From Arthrobacter sp. 31Y (GTDB lineage Bacteria; Actinomycetota; Actinomycetes; Actinomycetales; Micrococcaceae), in contig NZ_JAFW01000002.1 in assembly GCF_000526335.1 (NCBI RefSeq), positions 1 to 64,000 of the forward strand: DNA of 64,000 bases. Direction: 5' to 3'. Under the pieces are notes generated by a model that did no database searches, was not told the origin of the DNA, and saw only the letters and a program-made list of their open reading frames with translations. Below, piece by piece: positions 8,503 to 14,731 of the stretch. Made by a program: the position numbers and the translations under genes. Position 1 is the stretch's first letter, and each line of letters opens with the position of its first letter.

Positions 8503-8727
8503 TGAGGGGCGAGCTCGAAGTAGACGAGATCGGCCCGAGCCTTCGCTACGTCCAACGCGAAAGTGAACCGCACCCAGCGCAACAACCAGGGCACAGGAAA
8601 CACCGGAGGGTTCGCCAACCAGGGCAGCACCAGCCAGCCCGGTCAGCAGGACGACCCATGGGCCACGAACGCCCAAACCAACGCCGGTTCCAGGGGCAAC
8701 AACCTCGACTCCGAACCGCCGTTCTAA
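8503..8727 (+). pseudogene. ssb: Truncated, frameshifted single-stranded DNA-binding protein (ssb) remnant
   Basis: One frame gives ELEVDEIGPSLRY, the end of the SSB OB-fold (VEVDEIGPSLRYATAKV in intact actinobacterial SSBs). At about 8550-8556 the frame shifts by one base, and the adjacent frame continues NAKVNRTQRNNQG, a Gly/Gln/Asn-rich linker and the C-terminal tip DSEPPF, stop at 8725-8727. The first roughly 90 residues of the OB-fold are missing. The acidic tip and DDPW motif are hallmark SSB features. The remnant cannot encode a working SSB but marks former plasmid replication cargo. Confidence 0.8.
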
Positions 8728-8815
8728 ACCTCTCTGCTGCCGGGGCCGGCTACTACGCTGACCCCGACAGTCCGAACCTCAAGCCCTCCCGAAATCAGAA
8801 AGGACGTGAAGAACA

Positions 8816-9235
8816 ATGACCCTCGAATCTTCGTTTTCCTCGCTCGAACCCCTGCCAGCGTTTGCGGCGTGGGCGGCGGCCATCGTAGCATTCGTTTCGA
8901 TCGGGGCAGCGGGTGTGACCATCGTTGTTCTCATGATCAGGAAGATTCAGCTTCTACAACTGAAAGAGCAGTTGCAGAAGGAACGCAATGTGGTTTGGAA
9001 GGCCGAAGAAGCTGCCGAGCTGTTGAAGCTCGGGCGAGCTCCCAGAGCCGAAAAGAACCGAGCGTTCGCGGACGTCAAGACCCGCCAAACGCAGCTGGTT
9101 TCAATGCAGACACTCGTCGCCATGAAGACACAGCAATTCAGCCACGACAAACCCCGATACGGGAAGCGGGCGGTGGCGCTGCTGGCAATCGGCGTAGTCA
9201 GTTTCTCCGTGCAATTCCTCATGATCCACCACTAG
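8816..9235 (+). CDS. Two-helix membrane protein with coiled coil, unknown
   Basis: A 139-residue protein starting at ATG 8816 after AAAGGACGTGAAGAAC. A membrane segment at about residues 17-41 is followed by a long charged helix (KIQLLQLKEQLQKERNVVWKAEEAAELLKLG) that looks like a coiled coil, then a second membrane segment near the C-terminus (AVALLAIGVVSFSVQFLMI). No enzymatic motif is visible. Family not recognised. Confidence 0.6.
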   Translation: MTLESSFSSLEPLPAFAAWAAAIVAFVSIGAAGVTIVVLMIRKIQLLQLKEQLQKERNVVWKAEEAAELLKLGRAPRAEKNRAFADVKTRQTQLVSMQTLVAMKTQQFSHDKPRYGKRAVALLAIGVVSFSVQFLMIHH

Positions 9236-9459
9236 GCATCGGCCAACCGCGAGTCCTCCGCTCCCTCGTACCTGGACGCACCAGGCGACACCCAACGTGA
9301 GGACGACGCCGCCTCCGCCGCGGTGAGGCGCTGCACAAGTTCTCCGGCGACGCCTCATCGAAGGAAACATCGCGTCACGAACTCAGCCCTTTGGCGACGG
9401 TACCGGCCAGCTTGGCAGGTACCGCCCCATCAAAGACCGGTAGGTCTATGCACAAGGAG
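9236..9459. other. Short gene-poor stretch with possible decayed coding sequence
   Basis: No convincing start or ribosome site is seen. One plus-strand frame stays open from about 9327 to the stop near 9521 and another shows Ser/Ala/Asp-rich coding-like composition near 9237-9330, so this may be the decayed remainder of a gene. Nothing can be assigned. Confidence 0.3.
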
Positions 9460-10251
9460 TTAGAAGCCGGATACAGATTGAACGGCCGAAGGCACAGGAG
9501 TCCAAACGAGCCCCTCTAGCAGATCAGTCTCGGCGGCCGCGAGAAGGACGGCACGATCTACGTTGATTCCATGCAGTCTGGCCCAGACAAACCCCGGGTT
9601 GGCAAAGGTGAAGCGAACCAAGGCTGTGGCATATCCCCAGGGCAGAAAATTGAGCTCCCGCGCTGCTGATCTCTGGTTGGTTTCCAAAATCAGTACCGCG
9701 CGAGATGCTACGTCAAATGGCCACTGCAGCCTGACCAGGAGGTCGCGAAGATCTTCCCACACCGAAGACAACGCATTGTCGGTGTTGTCACGCTCCAAAG
9801 GCATCGACGCAGTGGTGATGGCCGTCAGATGCTCATCGGCCTGGGGACCGGTAATCATCAACCCGGCGGAATCACCTACGAACGCTACACGTTCTTTCCA
9901 CCACCCCTTCGCAGAGACTTTCTCTGGGGCGACGCCGTCGCGTTGGGCTCGCACAACGGAGATCAGCTCTTTTCTTACGCCCTTAATCACCCAAGTGCGT
10001 GGATACTGAACCGAACTCAACGAAGGGCGTTTTGTTACCTCCCAGACCCACGACAACACCTCGTCGGGCACGAGCTCCGGAAACTCGGCCACTAGAGGGC
10101 GCGCCAAGGCCGGCAGAACGTGGTTGAGAAGCTGTTCTGCTTCCTTTCCGACCCAGTTGGATTCGCGCGCCGACTCCACGAGGGCGACGAATGCTGTCTC
10201 GGCACCCCCGGGAACGATCCCCGCGTTGGAGCCACTCACGCGTTCACGCAT
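9460..10251 (-). CDS. Sigma-factor-like or replication-associated plasmid protein, unknown
   Basis: A 263-residue protein starting at ATG 10251, overlapping the end of the upstream gene by 16 bases. LVPDEVLSWVWEVTKRPSLSSVQYPRTWVIKGVRKELIS is reminiscent of a sigma-70 region 2 layout (acidic start, aromatic, AW-I-GV-R), and WPFDVASRAVLILETNQRSAARELNFLPWG could be a region-4-like recognition stretch. The match is weak and the lengths between motifs are unusual. With its upstream HTH partner it probably forms a regulatory pair. Treat the family as unassigned. Confidence 0.55.
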   Translation of the reverse strand: MRERVSGSNAGIVPGGAETAFVALVESARESNWVGKEAEQLLNHVLPALARPLVAEFPELVPDEVLSWVWEVTKRPSLSSVQYPRTWVIKGVRKELISVVRAQRDGVAPEKVSAKGWWKERVAFVGDSAGLMITGPQADEHLTAITTASMPLERDNTDNALSSVWEDLRDLLVRLQWPFDVASRAVLILETNQRSAARELNFLPWGYATALVRFTFANPGFVWARLHGINVDRAVLLAAAETDLLEGLVWTPVPSAVQSVSGF

Positions 10252-10982
10252 CGCTGGCCGGTTTTCCTGAGAACTAGGGCCAGTGCCTCAAGTTCCCTTA
10301 CTGCCTGCAGAAGCAGGGCCTTGCCCTGGTCACTTAGCTGTGCACCTTCGCTGAGGCCGGAAATGAACTCCCCTACGTACTCCTTGACGTGGGCGGAAGA
10401 CGTCACAACCAGGGTCAATGCATCCGATGGCACGCGTGGAGCCTCCGATGCCTTTTGTACCAAGTCGCTGACAACCCGCTCGGCGGTTTCACGACGCGTT
10501 GCTGGCTTGCTGGCATCACGCAAGTTGGGTGTCAGCACAGCCGCGCGTTCGGAGGCTCCCGATACTGAACGTGTAGCAGCCTGGTAGTAGCGAGAGACAG
10601 ACATCTGGGAAACGCCGACGATGAGGCTCGCTGCCAGCTGATCCATCTGAGCTGAGACCAGTGCGCAAGCCAGAACTCGAACATCCTCATCACTAGGCCG
10701 GGGGTCAAGATCTTCCACCCGCAATCCCTCGGCAGTGATGAAGGCAATCCACGCGTCCCTGCGCACTCTCAGGGGCTTCATCCCCCGAAACGGCTCATAA
10801 AGTTCCATTAACAGTCCCGCTGTTTCAGTGACGTTAGCGCTCCCTTGGGACCAATCGTTCAGCCGGTGCCGCGCCTCCTGGGCCGCTGCAGAGGACCCTG
10901 TAACCCGGCCGACGGTCGGTGGCGTAGCAGACATGCCGGCAAGCTCGTGCCTGGAACCAGGCAAAGAAACTGTTTGCTGCAT
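10236..10982 (-). CDS. HTH-type plasmid regulatory protein, unknown family
   Basis: A 248-residue protein with an excellent ribosome site (AAGGAGG, five bases before ATG 10982). DQLAASLIVGVSQMSVSRYYQAA (about residues 115-137) is a likely helix-turn-helix. Flanking regions are helical with no membrane segments. It is divergent from the winged-helix gene at 11101; the palindrome at 11030-11058 lies between them. Likely forms an operon with the downstream sigma-like gene. Family not recognised. Confidence 0.6.
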   Translation of the reverse strand: MQQTVSLPGSRHELAGMSATPPTVGRVTGSSAAAQEARHRLNDWSQGSANVTETAGLLMELYEPFRGMKPLRVRRDAWIAFITAEGLRVEDLDPRPSDEDVRVLACALVSAQMDQLAASLIVGVSQMSVSRYYQAATRSVSGASERAAVLTPNLRDASKPATRRETAERVVSDLVQKASEAPRVPSDALTLVVTSSAHVKEYVGEFISGLSEGAQLSDQGKALLLQAVRELEALALVLRKTGQRCVNA

Positions 10983-11029
10983 AACGCCTCCTTCGAGGTC
11001 GGCTCTGGAAATTCGGGGAATACGTCCAC

Positions 11030-11058
11030 AGTAGCGAATAGTTTAACTAACCGCTACT
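11030..11058. promoter_or_regulatory. 29-bp palindromic operator between divergent regulators
   Basis: AGTAGCG (11030-11036) and CGCTACT (11052-11058) are perfect inverted repeats; between them TAGTT-T-AACTA (11039-11049) is a second nested palindrome. The site sits in the 118-base gap between divergent genes at 10982 and 11101 and is a natural operator for the winged-helix protein encoded at 11101. Confidence 0.65.
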
Positions 11059-11100
11059 CTGATGAGGTCACTTGGGTAGGGATGCGGCAAAATAAGAGAC

Positions 11101-11460
11101 ATGCCCCGCTACTCCCGCCCTAAAATCCCTTCCAGCACAGAGCGGGCAATCAGCGTGTTCAGCAACTCAACAAAGGTGGCCATTGTGGGCTACTTGGTAA
11201 AGGTAGGAGCGTCCACCAGGGGCGAGGTGGCCAGGGGGTTGGAGATTGGCGTTCCGACCGCGCAAAACAATCTGTTGCAGCTAGAAGCTGAGGGTGTGCT
11301 GATAGCGGATCCACCTGCATCGGAAGAGCGGAACGGTCAGCGCGTCAGGTACACCGTGAATACCAGGGAGGTAGCGGAGCGCTACTCCATCCTGGGCCGC
11401 GCACTTGGCCTCGACGAGGAGGCCCAGTCGGGGATGTCAGGGCACTCAAGTCACTCTTGA
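11101..11460 (+). CDS. Winged-helix transcriptional regulator (ArsR/MarR-like fold)
   Basis: A 119-residue protein. STKVAIVGYLVKVGASTRGEVARGLEIGVPTAQNNLLQLEAEGVLIADPP is a typical winged helix: first helices, recognition helix at about residues 46-62 and the wing with RVRYTVN near 85. There is no metal-binding Cys/His motif as in metal-sensing ArsR members. It probably represses itself and the divergent gene through the palindrome at 11030-11058. The ribosome site is weak (AAGAG). Confidence 0.7.
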   Translation: MPRYSRPKIPSSTERAISVFSNSTKVAIVGYLVKVGASTRGEVARGLEIGVPTAQNNLLQLEAEGVLIADPPASEERNGQRVRYTVNTREVAERYSILGRALGLDEEAQSGMSGHSSHS

Positions 11461-11557
11461 CCGCTGCACGAGCGCCCCGCCCGGACTGAGTCCCGCGGGG
11501 TGTGGATGGGTGTGGGTTGTCGAGATGCTGAAACGTAGGCACGGCATTTAGCCTACA

Positions 11558-11602
11558 TTGAGCATGCTCAAAGTATAAAAAGCATGCTCAACATGTTGAG
11601 CA
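11558..11602. promoter_or_regulatory. Cluster of TTGAGCA palindromes at the 3' end of the EspR-like cassette
   Basis: TTGAGCATGCTCAA (11558-11571) and TGCTCAACATGTTGAGCA (11585-11602) are perfect palindromes built from the same TTGAGCA half-site. A near-identical site, TTGAGCATGCTTAA, lies at 14151-14164 at the other end of the four-gene cassette. They are more likely protein-binding sites than a terminator, since the sequence repeats at a promoter. Confidence 0.7.
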
Positions 11603-11612
11603 GGCGCGGTTC

Positions 11613-12035
11613 CTAGTCGTCTTCGTCCAGGATTCTGGCGATCGCTTGGAACTTTTCAGGCGATACGCCCTTGAGGCTACGAGCTGCAAATTTCTTGACT
11701 CTCTTCTCCCGGAGAGTCTTCAGAGAATGGAGCTGCTTTTCGATACGTTCGGGAATTTCACTCTCGAAGTCGTTGAGGTAGGCAGGGTTGACCCCAAAAA
11801 AGTTGGCCAGGGCGGTGAGCAGTCGTTCGTCTGTGACCGTCGCTCCTGTGCCGTCACGCATGTACAGCCATCGGGAACGGGAAAGCGTCACGCCTTGTTC
11901 CTCAAGCCCACGGCGAATGTCTTCGAATTCGTAGGGCTCTCCCCCGCTTGCCACCATCACATCGAGCAAGAGATTCAGCCGCTCCGACAATGTCTGGCGC
12001 CAAGCATCTCGTGCTTCGTTGAAGTTGGGTGACAT
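11613..12035 (-). CDS. EspR-like XRE-family DNA-binding regulator
   Basis: The start is taken at ATG 12035, two bases past the upstream stop, giving 140 residues; the frame is open further upstream but overlaps the preceding gene. TLSERLNLLLDVMVASGG...FEDIRRGLEEQGVTLSRSRWLYMRDGTGATVTDERLLTALANFFGV follows the arrangement of mycobacterial EspR: N-terminal helix, HTH with an R-x-G loop, and ALANFF-V-xAYL. EspR is a nucleoid-type regulator that binds paired half-sites and can bridge distant DNA. The TTGAGCA palindromes at both ends of this cassette would suit such a protein; that link is inference. Confidence 0.7.
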   Translation of the reverse strand: MSPNFNEARDAWRQTLSERLNLLLDVMVASGGEPYEFEDIRRGLEEQGVTLSRSRWLYMRDGTGATVTDERLLTALANFFGVNPAYLNDFESEIPERIEKQLHSLKTLREKRVKKFAARSLKGVSPEKFQAIARILDEDD

Positions 12036-12037
12036 TT

Positions 12038-12628
12038 CTAGGCTCCGAGCAGCGACAAGCTCAGCAGGTATGCCCCCCAGGACACCACACCAACCGCGGT
12101 ACCCCACAGCGACTGCGTTACGTTCTGGCGTTTCAGGGCTGACCTTGACCAGATCAGGGCCGGGAGAAGGATCAGCGCGGCAAACCATGCGGGAGCCAAG
12201 GAGGTTCCAAGTCCCAAGACAATGCCGGTAAAGATCGCCGTGTGAACAGAGATATTCCACCGTGACCGGCCGAGGGCTATGAGTGCTGCGCCGACGACGA
12301 AGGCGATTCCGTTAGCTATGAGCAAAGCTGGAGCGCCCAGCAGCGCAGTAACGATCAAGCCAAGGGCAAGAACGACTGCGCAGGCCATGAAGCTCAACGT
12401 CTTCCGGCGGTCTTCGGCCCAGCCCAGTTGCTTTCCAATTGCCGGGAAGACCACTACGCCTAGGACGATCACGACGCCAAGAGCGGCGAGGGTGGCTATC
12501 AACGCGGGGACGGACGCTGGCGCGGTGATGGCTGTGGCCACAGCCGCGACCAAGAGCATGACCGCAGGGTGGAGGATCCGGCTGACGGCCTGGGCTGCGC
12601 GTCCTGGGGTGGTTTGCTGGTCAAGCAT
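12038..12628 (-). CDS. Multi-pass membrane protein, PAP2-like, possibly catalytically inactive
   Basis: A 196-residue protein with six predicted membrane segments. The arrangement with LHPAVMLLVAA at the start and SRWNISVHTAIFTGI in the second half recalls PAP2-type lipid phosphatases (KxSxHxA), but the upstream KxxxxxxRP signature is not obvious, so enzyme activity is doubtful. Its start overlaps the end of the DUF6545 gene by eight bases and its stop is two bases from the EspR-like start. It is part of the four-gene cassette. Confidence 0.65.
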   Translation of the reverse strand: MLDQQTTPGRAAQAVSRILHPAVMLLVAAVATAITAPASVPALIATLAALGVVIVLGVVVFPAIGKQLGWAEDRRKTLSFMACAVVLALGLIVTALLGAPALLIANGIAFVVGAALIALGRSRWNISVHTAIFTGIVLGLGTSLAPAWFAALILLPALIWSRSALKRQNVTQSLWGTAVGVVSWGAYLLSLSLLGA

Positions 12629-13598
12629 GCGTGTTTACTTCCATCGTTCGAATCTTTGCCAGTTCGGCTTCAGAGAGTCTACCTTCTAGGGTTGCATCCG
12701 ATTCAAAACAGTCACGCATCTCGACCAGCCTTCGATGTGCCCGCATCGCCGGATTTCGGCTCAGAATTTCCAGTGCCCGGCCCCGATATGGCCAGATGAC
12801 GTACTGATCAATCTCAGGCCGGAGCTTGGTCCAAAGGGGGCAGATGTCCCATAAATCCCGTCGCGCAAGATAGTTCTTACGGGCGGAGGCTAGCCAGCGG
12901 GGAAACGTGGGGATCCCGATCGCCACAGCGAAGACGAGAGCCGCGCTGGCAGTGAAGACCCGTTCCAGCGTCCCGAGGATTTCGGGTGGAGAGCCAACGA
13001 CGTCGGTAACCGTGCCCACAGCGTGGAGTACTGCCACGGTCATGGCGAAACCTGAACCAACTGCCACAAAAGACAGTGACCGCCGGCGGCGCGACGACAC
13101 CAGCACTGGTCTGTAACGGACGCTGAGACGCATCGCGGCGAAGGCGACGATGGCCAGGTGAGCAAGCATCAACAGGCTATAAGCAGCGACAAGAGGATTG
13201 CTCTCGTACTGCCTCATGCCCGAACTTGTGATGGAAGGGGCTACCTGCATAAACAGAGCGGCTTGACCGCCGTAGCTGATCCCAGCGATAACGCACGCGA
13301 AGATGACTGGGCGTTTGGGGTGAGCGGGGGCCAAAGCACGCCAAATGCCAATGTGCATGGAAAGCAAGGTCAAGGCCAGGAACGCGCGCTGAATCAAAGC
13401 CAGGTAGTTCACACCACCAAGTGCTGCATCCACCGCATAGTAAAGCGGTTCGACAAGGAAAACGGCTGTTAGGGAGCCGAAGAGGCTGCCGTAGATCCAC
13501 GAACTATGTTTGTCCCTGCTACGCGAGGCGTACATCGCCATTGACGATACGAGCAGGGCTACAGCAGCAATGAGCAAGGCAACATCGGTGATGGTCAA
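12621..13598 (-). CDS. DUF6545 / MAB_1171c-type membrane protein
   Basis: A 325-residue protein with seven predicted membrane segments up to about residue 240, then a cytoplasmic tail containing LARRDLWDICPLWTKLRPEI...YRGRALEI...HRRLVEMRDC. This tail pattern (LWxxL-P-W-xL, RL-R-VEIRD) is typical of actinobacterial DUF6545 proteins, annotated in databases as putative MAB_1171c-type transporters. Such genes commonly neighbour ImmA/IrrE peptidases and XRE regulators, as here. It overlaps the peptidase gene by four bases. The transported molecule or signal is unknown. Confidence 0.75.
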   Translation of the reverse strand: MTITDVALLIAAVALLVSSMAMYASRSRDKHSSWIYGSLFGSLTAVFLVEPLYYAVDAALGGVNYLALIQRAFLALTLLSMHIGIWRALAPAHPKRPVIFACVIAGISYGGQAALFMQVAPSITSSGMRQYESNPLVAAYSLLMLAHLAIVAFAAMRLSVRYRPVLVSSRRRRSLSFVAVGSGFAMTVAVLHAVGTVTDVVGSPPEILGTLERVFTASAALVFAVAIGIPTFPRWLASARKNYLARRDLWDICPLWTKLRPEIDQYVIWPYRGRALEILSRNPAMRAHRRLVEMRDCFESDATLEGRLSEAELAKIRTMEVNTHA

Positions 13599-14158
13599 CC
13601 GATTACATCTCCGAAGCCCAAGATTTCGTCGTCCCGCTTGCCGGCACGAATCTGTGCATACAGATGGTCCGCGAGGAGCTCAGCCTCCGCTTCCATTCCG
13701 GTTCGTAGCTTCGTGTGCCTCCAGCCATGGAGAACCTTCCGGGGATCCAAGTCCGGGAAAACTACGGCCAGTTCCTCGCTTGTCAAAGGTTCCGGGTCGT
13801 GCTGCAGAAGAACATGAGAGAGCTCATGAAGAATATTCATTTCCCCGGCGAATTCGGATCGGTCGCCCACGTGGAAGAGACGGTTAACCTCCCCGTCTTC
13901 GTGCCAAAAGCCCGACATGTCAACGTCAAGCAGTTCGTCTCTTCGCGCGAGGCGAATAGGCCTTTCGGTGACCAGCTCGACGAACTTAATGAGCTTGGAC
14001 AAGCTCAGTGGTGACGGCAGTTCCATCATTCGCGTAAACGCGCGGACTCTACGTGATGCACGACGCCGATCCAGTGAGGACGATGCGCCTCTGACTACGC
14101 GTCCGAGGTGCCGTTCTGCGAAATGAACTGATGATGCAATAGGATGCAGGTTGAGCAT
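13595..14158 (-). CDS. ImmA/IrrE-type metallopeptidase
   Basis: A 187-residue protein. HELSHVLLQHDP (about 111-122) contains the zinc-binding HExxH, and MEAEAELLADHLYAQI near 160 supplies the downstream Glu/Asp typical of ImmA/IrrE peptidases, which cleave or destabilise a cognate repressor. The gene heads a minus-strand cassette whose last gene is an XRE/EspR-like regulator, the natural candidate substrate. ATG 14158 lies within the TTGAGCATGCTTAA palindrome; an internal start such as the Met-Met pair near residue 44 is possible but would drop conserved-looking sequence. Confidence 0.8.
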   Translation of the reverse strand: MLNLHPIASSVHFAERHLGRVVRGASSSLDRRRASRRVRAFTRMMELPSPLSLSKLIKFVELVTERPIRLARRDELLDVDMSGFWHEDGEVNRLFHVGDRSEFAGEMNILHELSHVLLQHDPEPLTSEELAVVFPDLDPRKVLHGWRHTKLRTGMEAEAELLADHLYAQIRAGKRDDEILGFGDVIG

Positions 14159-14164
14159 GCTTAA
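14151..14164. promoter_or_regulatory. TTGAGCATGCTTAA operator at the head of the ImmA cassette
   Basis: A near-perfect palindrome identical in 13 of 14 bases to 11558-11571. It covers the proposed start codon of the peptidase gene, so binding would block initiation of transcription or translation. Confidence 0.7.
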
Positions 14165-14344
14165 GGCTCAGCAATCATGATTAGACAGCTGTGGGGGTTG
14201 AAAAGAACATATGTCACATCCTAACTACGCCCAGGTAGAGCGATCGTGACGGACGTCTTGGCACACAGTTTCGCTCTGGTCGGCATTCCCGACACGCACC
14301 GCGCCCTTCACGGATTTCAGTTAAGGAAATGGCAGGGTGGAAGC

Positions 14345-14572
14345 ATGGCACAGGAAAAGGTTTCCAAGGTTGGGCGCCCCAGTAAGGGAGAGCGCATCGC
14401 TTTCAACGTCAAACTTCCCGTCGAAGCGGGCAAAAAGACTAAAGCCCTGGCCAAGATTTATGGTGACGACGCCGGCCCCTTGATTGCCGAACGCTTCATG
14501 GCGTGGTTGGCCACCATCGATCTCGAAAAAGAGCGCAACCAGGAGGCTTTGCCTATCGCAAAGGCCAGTTAA
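14345..14572 (+). CDS. Small ribbon-helix-helix-like plasmid protein
   Basis: Starting at ATG 14345 (GGGTGGAAGC upstream) it encodes 75 residues; the frame is open earlier but without ribosome site. KVGRPSKGERIAFNVKLPVEAGKKTKALAKIYG resembles a ribbon-helix-helix N-terminus with GRPxKG basic arm, followed by a single helix. It lies just before the replication gene, so a copy-number or replication-control role is plausible but not shown. Confidence 0.6.
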   Translation: MAQEKVSKVGRPSKGERIAFNVKLPVEAGKKTKALAKIYGDDAGPLIAERFMAWLATIDLEKERNQEALPIAKAS

Positions 14573-14573
14573 A

Positions 14574-14606
14574 CGAAGAGGCCCGCTTGCGCGGGCCGTA
14601 GCTTCG
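14574..14606 (+). terminator. Strong hairpin terminator after the RHH-like gene
   Basis: CGAAG-GGCCCGC-TTGC-GCGGGCC-CTTCG type stem (outer pairs 14574-14578 with 14602-14606; inner GGCCCGC with GCGGGCC), followed by a T-rich run. Confidence 0.75.
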
Positions 14607-14617
14607 AGAATTTGTTT

Positions 14618-14686
14618 GTTCAGATCCTGTTCTTGGCGGGACCCGATCTGAACTTTTATCCAACACCCACCCAGTGGGTGGATTTT
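14618..14686 (+). terminator. Two further hairpins in the leader of the replication gene
   Basis: GTTCAGATC (14618-14626) pairs with GATCTGAAC (14645-14653) and is followed by TTTT; CCACCCA (14667-14673) pairs with TGGGTGG (14675-14681) and is followed by ATTTTTC. Stacked just upstream of the primase-like gene, they could be terminators insulating it or an attenuator/antisense-control leader for replication. Confidence 0.55.
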
Positions 14687-14731
14687 TCTGTACCCCGAAG
14701 GGAGTAACTGCTGTCTATCGTACCGGCGTTT

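Noticed and set aside
8502..8819. A 105-residue hypothetical protein frame
   Set aside because: Its first part is SSB and the rest is SSB read out of frame; the true feature is an ssb pseudogene.
11558..11602. Simple convergent transcription terminator
   Set aside because: The same palindrome recurs at a gene start 2.6 kb away, which favours a protein-binding site.
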